Shown here: positions 1-11,580 of the stretch, piece by piece
How the letters are laid out: each line of letters opens with the position of its first letter
Position numbering within the stretch: the first letter of the stretch is position 1
Assembly: GCF_014805685.1 (NCBI RefSeq)
Contig: NC_060892.1
Coordinates: forward strand, 6,618,490 to 6,682,489
Length of the DNA stretch: 64,000 nt
Direction: 5' to 3'
DNA from: Silurus meridionalis
Taxonomy: Eukaryota; Chordata; Actinopteri; Siluriformes; Siluridae
Made by a program: the position numbers and the translations under genes
Notes under the pieces: generated by a model
The model's database searches: none
What the model saw: the letters and a program-made list of their open reading frames with translations, nothing else
Told to the model about the DNA's origin: nothing

Positions 1-18
1 GATCATTTTTATTGATTT

Positions 19-21
<3 letters not shown>

Positions 22-49
<28 letters not shown>
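22..49 (+). repeat. (GT)n microsatellite
   Basis: A 28-bp GT run near the window start, followed by GGGTG and GATA variants. Confidence 0.9.
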
Positions 50-52
<3 letters not shown>

Positions 53-368
53 GGTGGGTGAGATAGATAGAGATGGCATTCTCGACTGTCTCTGCCACAG
101 TTCTAGGTCACAGATGGTCATGTGTCATTGTCGGGGTCTACTGTCAAATCATAAAAACGAGAAAAATGTAAAGATTTTAAAAATATTTTTATTTTAAATC
201 AATTATATCCTTTAGCAAACATTTTGTAATAAAGTGCAGATATTTCAGCCCAGTAGAGGCTGAACATTTAAAATGAGATTAAATAAATATTTCAGTGTAG
301 TGGGTCTATAAAACATTGTACAGATAAAGGAAAGGTGTCCTACAAGGCTCTATCACAGGTCCGGCCAA

Positions 369-432
369 GATGGCCAAAAGTATTGGGACACCTGACTTTC
401 TCAGCCATATGTAGTTATGTTTGCTGCTAATG
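369..432 (+). mobile_element. Left-end fragment of the MITE family
   Basis: GGCCAAAAGTATTGGGACAC followed by CTGACTTTCTCAGCCATATG matches the family left end. Nothing further of the element is recognisable. Confidence 0.5.
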
Positions 433-500
433 TGTCAAAAAAATAATGTCTTAATTTTATTTTTTAGCTCAGACAACATCTTATTTATTCTATATTCATT

Positions 501-625
501 TATACATCTTAGCAGCTGAGGGTTAAGGGCCTTGCATGAAGCCCAGCAGGGGCAACATGGTGGGAGTTTGAACTCATGACTTTCTGATCACAAGTCCAAC
601 AACGTAACCACTGAGCTACTGCTTA
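501..625 (-). mobile_element. tRNA-derived SINE, inverted
   Basis: On the minus strand, an A-box-like TAGCTCAGTGGTTA and B-box-like GAGTTCAAACTCC are spaced as in a tRNA gene, followed by the family body (revcomp of GGTTAAGGGCCTTGC). Confidence 0.65.
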
Positions 626-629
626 CCTG

Positions 630-1375
630 AACATCCTAAATGTTCAAAAGGTTGTGTGGCACTCTGATGTCATAAGGGGACACTGTCATTGCCATTGCTT
701 TTGTTACCATGGTCTGTCTAAATGCTCGATTCTGATTAGTGTGAGTTTAAAGTGTGGAACAAACATGAAGTTTCGGGCAATTTAATCACTGTTCTATAAT
801 TATGTGCCGCCTCGTAAACAACTGTACACATACAGTCATATACAACGTACAGTCACAGTTGAATACGGAGAGCGACAGTTATTCGAAACATTTCCTATTG
901 ACCTCACTGAACTAAATGGAGGATTTATGCGTGTTATTTAACTGATAATGTGAATACAGTGATTTTGATAAATGGACTGAGACACAAGTTGATTTTAAAC
1001 ACTGGAGACAAAAATGTTTAAATGAGAAATTTAATGGAAATGGTACAAGGAGTTAATACCATTTTTATTAGTAGGGAAGCAGCACAAATGTACATAAATT
1101 TCATTCTTTCTTTCTTTCTTTCTTTCTCTTGCTCTAATAACTTTATTAAATGCTTTATCTCTGTGTATGATTTAATTTACATTTACATTTGTAAATTAAT
1201 TTGTAAATACAATACAATTCAACTCATTTTTATTAGTAGAGCAATTTTAAACATAGTCTCAAAGTGACTATAAAAGAATGTATACGTTTGTTCCTTCTAA
1301 TTGTAAGTTTGTCCCTATTGTCCCTAAACTACTGATTTGTTTTTATTATTTTGTCCATTCAGAAACAAATATTAC
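630..1375. other. AT-rich intergenic DNA, nothing recognised
   Basis: Only a short (TTTC)n run near 1106-1125. The 81-codon frame at 1022-1267 is low-complexity and unconvincing. Confidence 0.6.
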
Positions 1376-1422
1376 ATTATATTACATTTATGGCATTTAG
1401 CATACGCCCTTGTAACTGCATT
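1376..1422 (-). mobile_element. Isolated SINE tail fragment
   Basis: GGCATTTAGCATACGCCCTT with flanks matches the reverse-complement of the SINE tail. Confidence 0.4.
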
Positions 1423-1661
1423 GAAGTCTCTATCAATTAATAAATTAGCACACTTTTTCTTTACGTATAGACATAAAACAAACAGGGGAAATACGTGCTA
1501 ATGCAAGTGTTTCTGGAAAAGAGAAATATTATTTCCAGCTTTAACGTGCCAATACTCCCAAATGGAATAAATGATATAATCCAATCAATGCACTCGTTTT
1601 CAGGTCCTGATGTTTTTCGGCTTTTATGCATTATATTTACGGCATTTGGATTTGTTAGCAT

Positions 1662-1873
1662 AATATTTTCCCTGCACTTGAACTAGGAGACCCAGACTTG
1701 TTCCAGAATGACAATGTCTAAGTGTACAAAGCCAGCTTAATAAAGCTATGCTTTGCATGGGCTGGAATGAAAGATATTGAGTGGTCTGCTATAGAGCTCT
1801 GACCTCAACCCTACTGAACACCTCTGGGATTATTTAGAACACTAACTGCACCCCAGGTACATCAGTACCCCTT
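1662..1873 (+). mobile_element. Internal fragment of the MITE family
   Basis: GAACTAGGAGACCCAGACTT, GCTATAGAGCTCTGACCTCA and ACTGCACCCCAGG match the 31.9- and 35-kb copies. Both ends are missing. Confidence 0.5.
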
Positions 1874-1874
1874 A

Positions 1875-2003
1875 TTAATGCACTTAGCACTGGGTTTAGG
1901 GCCTTGCTCAGAGGCCCAGCAGTGGTAGCTTGATGGGACTGGGATTTGAACTCCCGACCTTCTGATCAGAAGTCCAACGTTTTGCCTGCTGAGCTATCAC
2001 TTT
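1875..2003 (-). mobile_element. tRNA-derived SINE, inverted
   Basis: Body CCTTGCTCAGAGGCCCAGCA; on the minus strand the head reads GTGATAGCTCAGCAGGC with B-box-like GAGTTCAAATCCC. Confidence 0.65.
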
Positions 2004-2009
2004 AAAAAC

Positions 2010-2420
2010 TCTCTAATACATGCCAGGCCATAGATTACAACAAGTTAAACAGGAGAGAAAATGTGATCTTTGTTAACTACTCAACCTTTATGCCAACATT
2101 TAGCATTATTGAAATATCCAGTGTAGCAGTAAGGGTGATCTTGGAGCAATTGCATGATTTAAAATCCTGCTCAATTAATATGCTATATGCCTCAACAAGC
2201 CATTTGGAGTACTAGGATATGTTAAGGTTTATGGTTAGAGATGAAGCTTGGGATAAATCCAATCACACTGCTTTTAGCAGCTTGTCAAATGGCATTGTGG
2301 GTAGGAAACGTTTATCCAAAGTGAGAATAGAGCTGTTGTAGATCACATAATCATTATAAAAAAATAAACTGATCAAGATGGAGTTTTTGTGTCTGCATCA
2401 CAGAGTTAACAGTAAAAACT
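2010..2420. other. Intergenic DNA, nothing recognised
   Basis: Complex AT-rich sequence without repeat or gene similarity. Confidence 0.5.
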
Positions 2421-2439
2421 GTTGTGTGTGTGTGTGTTT

Positions 2440-2611
2440 GGGGTTATTAGCGGTGATCCATCAGCATGGCTTGTTTGAGGCGAGTGTGTAGTGTGATTAG
2501 AGGCGTCTGATTCTATTAGCATGAATCAGTGTATTGGAGTAACACAGCGGCATTAAACGGAGCAGATGTTAACAGTGGGAGGTGAAGGAACTGGCAGCCT
2601 GAGGGTGTTTG

Positions 2612-2663
<52 letters not shown>

Positions 2664-3060
2664 GCTTGCACACAAACACAGAGAGAGCAGATGTTGCAAA
2701 CTGTTGCATGCACTTGTCATCTGTGAGTGCATGTATTTCTGCATGAGTGTGCATTTGTGTGTGTGTGTGTGTGTGTGTCTCTGTGTGTGTGTAGCGTTTT
2801 ACGATGCCAGTTAAAGGAGTGTGAATTAGATGGGCTCATTCCCATGGAGGCCCCGTCGTATAGACAGTGTTTCCTTAACTCCGGCTCTCTTTGCATTTCA
2901 CACACACACACACGGACTGATAGTTTATTTTCCCGCGTTTATGAGCTTGTTGTGAAATTCTACAACTTGAGTTTAAACAAGACGGGAAGAAAAGCTCAGG
3001 ATGCAGAAATGCGAGTCAAGTCACGGCTCGTCCAGACGCTGAGGACGAGACCTCCCTGAA
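2440..3060. other. CA/TG microsatellites within complex sequence
   Basis: (CA)n at 2616-2659 and (TG)n at about 2755-2790, with complex sequence between (for example ATTCTATTAGCATGAATCAG near 2512). Reading frames here are dinucleotide artefacts. The complex parts could be regulatory but carry no strong signal. Confidence 0.4.
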
Positions 3061-3367
3061 GCTCCCTCGTTAGTCATTAGACACCGTGTATGTCTGTGTG
3101 TGTGTCTTTGTGTGTGGAAGTGTAAAACACTGAAATGTCAAATTGTAAATGCGCGCACAATAACTCAAAATATTTCACATAGATTCAATATTTAACACAG
3201 ATTTCTATGAAATATTGTGACTAACAAAACATCTTTACCATTTTGCTATAGCAAGTTTTGTGTGCGTGTGCGTCATCGCCTTGTTTGTTCTTCATGTACT
3301 GTAGTTGTGTTCTACTTAGTGTGTACTTAGTGCGCATTTAATCCCCATTTACTGTTATATATAAGAT

Positions 3368-3766
3368 GTTCCACTAGATTTTGGAGTGTGCTTGTGGAGA
3401 TTTGTGTTCAGCCACAAGGGTGTTAATAAAATCAGATGAGGTGAGGAGGCCTGGGGTGCAGTCAGTGTTCCAAATCATTCCACAAATGTTCAACAGGGTT
3501 GAGGTCAGAGCTTTATAGCAGGCCAATCAAAATCTTTCAGTCCAGCCCATGTAAAGTGTATATATCTTCATGGAGCTGGATTTGTGCACAGCGACATTGT
3601 CATGCTGGAACAATTCTGGGTCTCCTATTTCAAGCGCAGGGAAAATTGAATCCTACCACATCCAAAGACATTATATACATATACAGTATATTGTGTGCCT
3701 CCAACTTTGTGGTAACAAATTGGGGCATAACCATATATGGCTGTAAAAGTCAAGTGTCACAATAGT
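3368..3766 (-). mobile_element. MITE of the same family, inverted
   Basis: Contains GGCCTGGGGTGCAGTCAG, the GACATTGTCATGCTGGAAC block and the CATATATGGCTG end in the same order as the 38.9-kb copy. Apparent coding frames inside it have no meaning. Confidence 0.6.
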
Positions 3767-3789
3767 TTTGGTGATGTGATGTATATTTA

Positions 3790-3960
3790 ACCTAGTTTAC
3801 TTTTATTTGTATAACAGTTATAACAATAGACATTGTCAAAAAGCAGCTTTAACCAAAGAATAAAATTAAGGGCATTGAAGGAAAATCTCCAGTTCAAGAA
3901 GGAAACCTTGAAACAAACCAGACTTTAAGGGGTATCAGTCCTCATTTGAGTGACAATCAT
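3790..3960. mobile_element. 5' fragment of the same retroposon family
   Basis: ACATTGTCAAAAAGCAGCTT is the reverse complement of the family 3' block; AACCTTGAAACAAACCAGAC and TCCTCATTTGAGTGACAATC follow as in the 53.4-kb copy. This supports an inverted left end as a family feature. Confidence 0.5.
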
Positions 3961-3964
3961 TATT

Positions 3965-4292
3965 CAAATATTCCTGTATATATCATTTACACATCTATGA
4001 ATATCATTAAACAGGTGTTCTTGTGCATTTTTAAACCAAACCAAAGCAGTCATCTGGTCCTAGATACCAAAAATGCTTCTACCTTCTGCTTTATGAAAAT
4101 GTTTAAGAGAGAAAAATCATTGATCGTTTTTTTCTATTCATGACCATGTGGTCTTTATTTTCATGCATTTCACTTGTATGCGAATAAAAACTGAGAGAGC
4201 TTGCCATATCGATCTGTCTTGAGGGCCAAGCACCACAACAAAACCTCTGTCTCCAAGAGCTCAGATGAAGACGCTGTCTGAGAAAGAGAGTG

Positions 4293-4329
<37 letters not shown>

Positions 4330-4945
4330 ACCTCTCCAGGTACTCGCAGGATGTCCATTGAGTTTTTCTTTCACAGCCACAACACTACAGAATTGATGTT
4401 AAAATTCCCCAGTGTATGTTTTTCTATTTCACTATTTAAAGATTTTTATTTGATTGACATTCACTACAAATCATTGTCTTGATCAGAACCGTATCTGCTT
4501 CCAGCCACAGTGCAAATGCGACACCTTTTCCGCTTATTGTGATTTGAAACACTGTGATGGGAAATCCACAAACCTTTAATGACAGTAATGTTTTTAGTCA
4601 CAAAGCAAAAGAACTAACAAAAAAAATACTAACTCAGAACTTTTCAGACATCGACCCTACAAAATGATATGGTTAAAAATCTTAGGAGTGCTACATGATA
4701 GCTTAGTTATGCATAAAGATGCCAATAATAAGCAAACATCACCATACGGATGGAATGTATTTCAGGTTACTTTATGATTTGCCCTTAAAAGGGAGGATTC
4801 CCATAGAGAATACCCGAAAAGAAAATCAAGAATTGGCTTCATGGCTTCCTGTTCAGCATACAGTAGAAACAGTCAGAATTATTATATAGTAATCTAATAT
4901 AATATAGTATTTTATGGAAAAAGGCAAATATTGGCTAGAATGCAT
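3965..4945. other. AT-rich intergenic DNA, nothing recognised apart from a GT run
   Basis: No motif clusters or coding signal outside the 4295-4327 GT run. Confidence 0.5.
4295..4327 (+). repeat. (GT)n microsatellite
   Basis: A 33-bp TG run in otherwise complex AT-rich DNA. Confidence 0.9.
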
Positions 4946-4948
4946 GTT

Positions 4949-4950
<2 letters not shown>

Positions 4951-4997
<47 letters not shown>

Positions 4998-5041
4998 CCA
5001 GTCTATCTATCTAGCTAGCTAGCTAGCTAGCTATCTAGCTG
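4951..5041 (+). repeat. (ATCA)n then (CTAG)n tetranucleotide array
   Basis: About 50 bp of ATCA units passes into CTAT/CTAG units. The CTAG part is self-complementary and can form a hairpin. Confidence 0.9.
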
Positions 5042-5224
5042 TTAGAATTTGGCTGTTTTTTCGAGTATGCTCTTATAGTGTAGCTATAACTTTATTTAGA
5101 CAACATTTCCGTGACAGGAGGTTTTACATTTAACTTTTAAATTTTTAATTTAAAATAAATAAATAATCAAAAATTTAGCGGATTGAAAAAACAAACAAAG
5201 AAACACCAGCATTGGGTATTTTTT

Positions 5225-5400
5225 TGTTCCAAGACATTGCATTTGGCAAATAACCTTATCCAGGGCAAATTAAATTTTTCTCATTCAAACAACAGAGCTG
5301 CTATGGCATTAAGGGCCTTGCACAAGGGCCCAAAAGAGGCAGCTTTGTGTGACTTGGATTTTAACTCACTCTTTAGATTCAAAGTCTACTACTCGAACTG
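5225..5400 (-). mobile_element. tRNA-derived SINE, inverted, diverged
   Basis: TTGGCAAATAACCTTATCCA (tail) and TTAAGGGCCTTGCACAAGGG (body) identify it. A 109-codon frame over it is spurious. Confidence 0.55.
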
Positions 5401-5789
5401 TTTTTTTTTTTTTTTAAATACTGTTTTATTCATATGTGCTACAATGGAAGTAAAACATAAGAGAAACAGTATGTTGTGTCCTTGGAGACGTCCCCTCTTT
5501 AAAGAAGAATAAAGCAGAACCTCTGGATGGAATTCAATTCAATTGAATACCACTTGGTGCAGCTGAGGAAGGCTCCACAAGAACAACGTAAAGATTCATG
5601 AGGTTAATGCTGAAGGTTAAACTATAGAACCCTGAAGATGAATTTTGACTGTAATTAATATTAACAATTTGCAACAATGGTTTAGGACTACACTTTTTAT
5701 GCACAGTTTTGCAAGTGTCTAACAGTGAACAGCTAATAACCTCAACAGTTATGGAACTGTAATGAATGGAACTTCAGGGTCACCTAGAT

Positions 5790-5960
5790 GAGGAAGGGGT
5801 TTCCTTTTATGTCTGGTTCCTCTCAAGGTTTCTTTCTTATACTATATATCACCACTGTCGCAACTGGTTCACTCGTTAGGGATAAATTTATAAGGACAAA
5901 TTACTGCAAAGCTGCTTTGGGACAAGGTCTTATTGAACTGAAAACAGAAAATGGGTTAAC
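5790..5960 (+). mobile_element. 3' fragment of the TTGAC-tailed retroposon family
   Basis: GTTCCTCTCAAGGTTTCTTT and GCAAAGCTGCTTTGGGACAA match the 53.4- and 60-kb copies. The simple tail has decayed. Confidence 0.5.
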
Positions 5961-6119
5961 TCTGAGGAGGTTACAGAGACGATTGCAAATACAGATTTCT
6001 CCTGATTTTTGACTTTGTTGGCCTTTTTTTTTAAATGCTACATTTGATTCCTTGGAAACTGAGAAATTTCAGAACTAAGCATGGCAGCATGGTATCAGCT
6101 AAAAAATAGCATCGGCACG

Positions 6120-6540
6120 AGATCATCAGATCCAGATGAGAGATAGAGATGAGGCAATGCCCTCGTCGGCGATGATCCGTAACGTATCTGAGCATCTCCA
6201 GGGACTAAAAGGTATCATCCTGTGATGCGTTGGGATTCTCAGTCTCATCGGGAAAAACGACTCTCTACACTTAATTACAGGGGAATGAGTTTCTCTTTGT
6301 GATAGGCTAAGCTCGCAGTAATCCCAAACAAAGAGGCCTGGCTGTGCGGGATGTAGGATTTACGGCCGGGATTACAGTCTGTCAGATAATGATGTGCAGT
6401 CAGCAGAAGCAAAGCTTTATTCGAATTCAAATTGGCCGGTAAACAAAAAAAATGGAAGCAAAACCCAAACCCATCGGTATGTCTGATGAGAAGGAGACGG
6501 CAATGATTCGTCCAATGATGGGGTTTTCTATTATCTAAGA
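6120..6540. promoter_or_regulatory. Enhancer-like island
   Basis: Complex, moderately GC sequence with AAACAAAGAGGCCTGG (SOX/TCF-like), CACTTAATTACAGG and GGATTTACGGCCGGGATTAC; no repeat similarity seen. A minus-strand frame here has no recognised domain. Confidence 0.3.
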
Positions 6541-6739
6541 GCAAGTGATAAGTTCATTATTGTGTCTGTTCCGCAATATGATCAATTCAGATAAATGTCT
6601 GATAATGGTATGATCAATTTTTTTCTTTAATTAAATGATAGATATTGATACCCATTCAGTATAAAAAATTACCTTTAGTCACTATTTGATGCTTCATTGA
6701 ATATATAACATCTTTTTTTGTAATCTATAAAGAATTAAA

Positions 6740-7060
6740 ATGTTTCGTTTGTGTAAAAAAAAATACAAAATCACCATTAATATACTGCAGGCAGATTGTG
6801 AGCAAACCTAAAAATCAGAACACATTTTATGTATATTGTGTATATTGTGTGTAGAAATTGTTTACATGGCTTTACATGGAGTTGTCAAAGTGGTCTATAG
6901 TTGGCCGGTTGTTGTAAACATTAGATTTCATGGTTATCATTGTGATCATGTGAAAGACTTTATTCTTTCATTACAAATAATTCTTAGGTTTTTTTTTTTT
7001 AAATCAAGATTTATTTTTGTATGAGCCCGATAATCCTTGCTGCTTGGAATTATAAGAATT
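6740..7060 (+). repeat. Duplicated segment, copy A
   Basis: Shares ordered blocks with 9735-10050 (TGTGAGCAAACCTAAA, GATCATGTGAAAGACTTTAT, CGATAATCCTTGCTGCTTGG versus the matching blocks in copy B) in the same orientation, 3 kb apart. Both copies are followed by a SINE. It may be an unnamed repeat family or a local duplication. Confidence 0.5.
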
Positions 7061-7144
7061 TATAAAAAACTGTTAGCGAAGCCGCCATGTTTACCTTATT
7101 TAAGTAGGTGTTTAATGCTGAATAGAGTATATAATCAGTGTTAT

Positions 7145-7318
7145 GACAGATGCCATTATCAAGAATGACTTACAATTATCTCATTTACTTTATACATTTA
7201 GCAGTTGAGGGTTAAGGGCCTTGCTCAGGGGCCCAGCAGTGGCAGCATTTTTCTGGCACTGGGATTTAAACTCCTGATCTTCTTATCAGAATTCCAGCAC
7301 CTTAACCACTGAACAACC
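7145..7318 (-). mobile_element. tRNA-derived SINE, inverted, nearly full
   Basis: Tail (GAATGACTTACAATTATCTC), body (GGTTAAGGGCCTTGCTCAGG) and head (CCTTAACCACTGAACAACC) are all recognisable. Confidence 0.65.
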
Positions 7319-7352
7319 AATTTCATTTATCTATATGTTGATTAATCTGAAA

Positions 7353-7972
7353 TATCGTATTTTTCTGACTATAAGCCGCTACTTTTTTCCCACGTTTTAA
7401 ACCCCGCTGCTTAAACAACGAAGCGGCTAATTTTTTAATTTTTCCTGGGTTTTTCCTGGTTTCACAAACTTCAAGCCAAAAAACTGAACCCCATAATATT
7501 AGATCAATGAAATTTCCGAACGGAAACGAAAAAACCGCACCTCACCTGTGGTCTGAGCTGCACGGCATCGGGAGAAAAAACTTCCATTGGGTGATTTTTA
7601 AACGCACGACAATTCCCAAAGATAAACTCCCGAGAGAAATGGTTGTGAAAGGAAGGAGGAAGACAGTGAACAATGACTTTCTTGGTCGGCTACTGTTTAG
7701 ATACAAGCTGTTGTAACGCGTTGAGTCAGGGTGAAGGAAGAGCTCGCTTCTGGCATGCTATTCCCAAAATATCGCTATGCTCCTAATGGAAGCGCAACAT
7801 ATTTCATCCGTTACACCGTGTGTAATGTGTCTTTCGTTAAAGCCTGTGTAAAGTACATTAGTGTAGACTTATAGACAGGTGCGGCTTATTTACGTTAAAA
7901 ATCAAAATATTTGTAAAATTTAGTGAGTGCGGCTTATATATGGGTGCGCTTTATAGTCCGGAAATTATGGTA
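7353..7972 (+). mobile_element. Interspersed DNA element with ATAAGCCGC ends, copy 1
   Basis: Left end TTTTTCTGACTATAAGCCGC and right end CGCTTTATAGTCCGGAAATT form inverted termini, with secondary GCGGCTTAT repeats inside. A 69-codon frame at 7507-7716 has no recognised domain. The same sequence recurs inverted at 49.4 kb. I recognise this as a common fish repeat but cannot name its superfamily. Confidence 0.6.
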
Positions 7973-7979
7973 ATTGCTT

Positions 7980-8485
7980 GTATATTCTATTCAATTTAAA
8001 GAATTTAATTAAATAGTAAAAAATTTCTAATAGTAATTAGTAATTACTTTCTACACCCACTGTTGAGGAGACTCGTTCTGGGGTAAGAATTCTGAATTGA
8101 GGGCGTGATTCCTAGCCGGAGGCCGACATTATGACCTTTTGCTAAATGCTGCACAATTCAAATAGACATAAAAAGTTGTATCCAATAACTCTTTTCAGCC
8201 ATAACCATCCATATCATTTAGACAAAATGTAACAATGCATGTACTGAAATTACCCATAATGCTCTTATTTAACATGGATCTGGATTCAAATGTTGTTAAA
8301 CTGTGACAAGCAGTTTCTGCTCTTTTCTATGATTTTGAAATAATCTCATATGGTGTTGTTAATGGGGTGTATATTCTTTACAGGCATCATTGTAATATGT
8401 AGGAAATGCATCATGGGAAATCACTCAGGTGATTATGCTGTAAAATGTACACATTTTGAGACAATTTTCTACTGTATATAAGAAG
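7980..8485. other. AT-rich intergenic DNA
   Basis: Contains CATTGTAATATG (8387) and GGAAATGCATCATGGG (8402), a loose SOX/POU-like pair, but no other signal. Confidence 0.4.
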
Positions 8486-8489
8486 CTAC

Positions 8490-9080
8490 AGTAAAGCACT
8501 TGACACCATTTCTATTATTAGAAGAAAAAGATTTTGAGTTGTGATATTGTTGTGCGACTTTAAAAGAACTTGAAAATCACAAAACATCATAAAATGCCTT
8601 ATCTGTGACTCTGTTGCTCCGTAACGGCGTACTGTTGAATTGTAACGGATTCCAATTTGCCCCCTGGTGCCCCGTGGACCAAAAACACTGCAAACGTGCT
8701 TGTGTGTGCTTTTAATCAGCACTGATAGAGCAGGAACCATGTCGTATCCCGCTCCGTCAGCTCAGCAGCTCTCTGCTTCAGTGTTTCTCAGTCTCCCTTT
8801 TCTTTTAATTGAACGCAGCTGAAGCGAGACAAGATGTGCAAATATAAGACATATGTTCTTTGCTCCTTATTTACTCTGCCTGCTGATTTTCTAATAACAC
8901 CTTTTGTGTTTCGGTGCAGTTCGGACCGAGTGTACCCCCCCTCCACATGCACACACATATTCCTCATTCCGAGTTTGTCACGATAAAGCAACGTCGTTTA
9001 ATTAAAATGTTTCAATAGGAAAATAACCTTGAAAAGAGTGCGTGATAGAAAGTAGCAAATAACAGCAGGTGAGAATCTAT
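8490..9080. promoter_or_regulatory. Weak enhancer-like island
   Basis: Complex sequence including CTTTTAATTGAACGCAGCTG, GATGTGCAAATATAAGAC and GTTTCGGTGCAGTTCGG; no gene or repeat recognised. Confidence 0.22.
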
Positions 9081-9143
9081 TATCATCTGTAAATGTTTGT
9101 GCAACCCAGTCGTGTGGTGTTGTCACAATCTGGAGCGAATTAT

Positions 9144-9149
<6 letters not shown>

Positions 9150-9224
<75 letters not shown>
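9150..9224. repeat. (AT)n microsatellite
   Basis: About 74 bp of AT just upstream of the Tc1 fragment. Confidence 0.95.
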
Positions 9225-9227
<3 letters not shown>

Positions 9228-9334
9228 TATGACATTATAAGCATTGAAGTGAATAACACTGATTATCGCTTCATCATGGAACCTGTTGGTGGGTGGATAT
9301 AATTTTTAGGCAGCAAGTAAAAATTTTTGTCCTC

Positions 9335-9650
9335 AAAGTTGACGTGTTCGAAGAAGGAAAAATGGGTTTTACAAGGGCCAAATTGTGATGTCTAGATTAC
9401 TGGGTCAGAGCATCTCCAAAACTGCAGCTCTTGTGGACTGTTCACGGTCTGCAGTGGTCAGAATCTATCAAAATTTGTCCAAGGAAGGAACAGTGATGAA
9501 CCGGCGCCAGGGTCATGGGCTGCCAAGGCTCATTTATGCAAGTGGTGAGCGAAGGCTGGCCATGTGGTCTGACCCAACAGATGAGCTTCTGAAGCTCAAT
9601 TTACTGACGAAGTAAATGGTGTTAATGCTCGACAGGTCAGGATTGTTTTG
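9335..9650 (+). pseudogene. Tc1-like transposase N-terminal fragment
   Basis: The frame at 9385-9615 reads [20 protein letters not shown] followed by a [16 protein letters not shown] block, the paired-like helix-turn-helix part of fish Tc1 transposases. It ends at a stop, and the DDE catalytic region is absent. Flanking nucleotides from about 9335 also look like the family. It is a dead remnant next to a 72-bp AT array. Confidence 0.75.
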
Positions 9651-9734
9651 GCAGCAATACTTGTAAAAATGCTCCAAACGTGTGTGATTTTAGATTAGTG
9701 AACGTTGTCACATTAATGAACAAATACATTTTAA

Positions 9735-10050
9735 TGCGATTGTATTAATAAAATGGACAAAACAACTGCATAGCCGACATACTGTGAGCAAATCTAAATA
9801 CCAGGACACGTATTGTGCATTGTAGAAATGTCATCAAGAATTGTGTAATATTTTTTTGTAATATGACCAATGTCATGGCTGACATGAGAGAAATTGCTCA
9901 CTGGTTGTTGCTTGCATTATGTCACATGGTTATTGTTGTGATCATGTGACCAACTTTATCCTTTTATTACAATTAATTCTCTTATATATATATATTTTTT
10001 TACAATAATGTTTTTACATTTCGATAATGATCGCTGCTTGGATTTGTAAC
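9735..10050 (+). repeat. Duplicated segment, copy B
   Basis: TGTGAGCAAATCTAAA, TGATCATGTGACCAACTTTA and GATAATGATCGCTGCTTGG align in order with copy A, with moderate divergence. Confidence 0.5.
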
Positions 10051-10126
10051 TGTTGTTTGAATTACAACGTGAGGAAAAAAAATCATAGATGCCTCCACTG
10101 ATTCTCCACAATGATCTAATTTATAT

Positions 10127-10444
10127 AGTCAACCCCCGATAATTTACGCTTCGGAACTCACGGCTCGGAAAATTTGTGGGTTCTCATTTGGATCCTAACT
10201 AACAGCAAGTTGCAGATTAGCTTAAAATTCGTTGGAATTCGAGGCGGGACCGAATGTTCAGGAACGTTAGGAATAACATTTTAAACTATGTTTTTTTGTT
10301 GAATAATGTACAATATTACGCTTATAAAGTCACAATGTCTAGATGAATTCACTAAGGTACAATAGGGGCTGCCGGAGTGCGTCCAAAATTCGTGGATTTT
10401 CAGGAATTTAGAACTTAACTCCAGCGAGTTCTGGGGGACCACTG
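10127..10444. mobile_element. Pogo/Tigger-like MITE inserted at a SINE end
   Basis: Ends AGTCAACCCCCGATAATT and GAGTTCTGGGGGACCACT are imperfect inverted repeats with the run of C/G typical of pogo/Tigger-type termini. About 318 bp, no coding frame. Against the related SINE at 7.2 kb, the element sits at the TA of TTTATACATT. Confidence 0.5.
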
Positions 10445-10545
10445 CACATTGAGCAGTTGAGAATTAAGGGCCTTGCTCAGGGGCCAGCAGTGGCAGCATT
10501 TATGTACTGCTGGGATTTAAACTTGGGAACTTCAGCATCTTCCGA
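10445..10545 (-). mobile_element. tRNA-derived SINE, inverted, split by a MITE
   Basis: GCAGTTGAGAATTAAGGGCC and TTGCTCAGGGGCCAGCAGTG match the family body. The pogo-like element sits at the tail side of this copy. Confidence 0.6.
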
Positions 10546-10549
10546 CTTC

Positions 10550-11190
10550 CATTAATAAGTGTGTGTGGTCATTAATAATTAGTGCAAGCTGCCTGTTAAC
10601 TGCTAAGGCACACCCATGCAAAGGTTTTCACAAGAATTCAAAGAAATTCTTGTGTGTGAAATTGAGCAATCCCCTTCTGGGAGCACTAAGCACTTTTTCT
10701 CGTTGGATTAAGTCTCAGCATCCTTGTTTTTTCTATTGCACATACACTTCATACACAATAAACATCAAAATATTATCATGTTTAGTGGGAGGCCAATACT
10801 TTTAAACAGGGAATTATTGACTCATTTTTATAGGTTTAAAGTCTACACATGATCAAACTTAAGACAATATTTGTTTGGACTCTTGTTTATACCTGTTTTT
10901 GTGGTGGGTGCCAATATTTATAGGCATAATAATCTTTTGTGTTAAACTGAGTTGCCTATTGTTTATTTCTAATGCCAAGCAGATGAGTTTACGTTAAACC
11001 GTTATCACGTCGCATCTCCTCGGCCTGCTCGCTTCCTACGTCAATGTTCTTTTTTTTTCTTTCTTTTTTTACTTCCTGTCAGGATGTTGTGTCTAACTAG
11101 CCGCTAGAAAGGGATCATCTCTCTAATCTTTATGCTTGACAGGAGAAAATATTTTCTCAAGGAGACAACATGCTCATTGTCAAGCTGCTG
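10550..11190. other. Intergenic DNA, nothing firm
   Basis: AT-rich. 10985-11060 (GTTATCACGTCGCATCTCCT and flanks) is more complex but short. Confidence 0.45.
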
Positions 11191-11191
11191 A

Positions 11192-11240
<49 letters not shown>
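11192..11240 (+). repeat. (CA)n microsatellite
   Basis: A 48-bp CA run preceding an enhancer-like island. Confidence 0.95.
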
Positions 11241-11440
11241 CCTTACTCAGGCATGACTAAAACGCTGCTGCTTTGCTAAATGGCTTAATGACTGTGCCTG
11301 ATTTGATAACATTTTCACGGCAGATATCCATGTCGGAAGCGATATGCAAAGGCCTGCTCTTCTGCTGCGTGTCTTCTGTACTCGCACTCGTTTACGGTGA
11401 TTAATTTAAATCACTCTTGATGGACCGGCGAGTGCACCGT
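11241..11440. promoter_or_regulatory. Enhancer-like island
   Basis: Complex sequence after a CA array, with TTTGCTAAATGGCTTAATG, GATATGCAAAGGCC (POU-like plus TCF-like) and GGTGATTAATTTAAATCAC. Confidence 0.3.
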
Positions 11441-11580
11441 TTATTCATTTGCCAGTCGCTTTTATTTAAAATGACTTACAAATCAGGCAGAGCTCAATCA
11501 TTAGAGCAGGTCAGGGTTAAACACACTGAGATTTGAACTCATAACTGTTTGGATGTCCCATTAACCACTAATGTGTCCAT
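11440..11580 (-). mobile_element. tRNA-derived SINE, inverted
   Basis: On the minus strand: an A-box-like head (revcomp of CATTAACCACTAATG), a B-box-like GAGTTCAAATCTC and a diverged tail (from GACTTACAAATCAGGCAGAG). Confidence 0.55.

Noticed and set aside
7507..7716. 69-codon frame in the ATAAGCCGC element
   Set aside because: Inside a transposon copy and not recognisable as a functional protein, so not called as a gene.
8380..8430. SOX/POU composite enhancer
   Set aside because: CATTGTAATATG and AATGCAT are too far from the composite consensus and too isolated.
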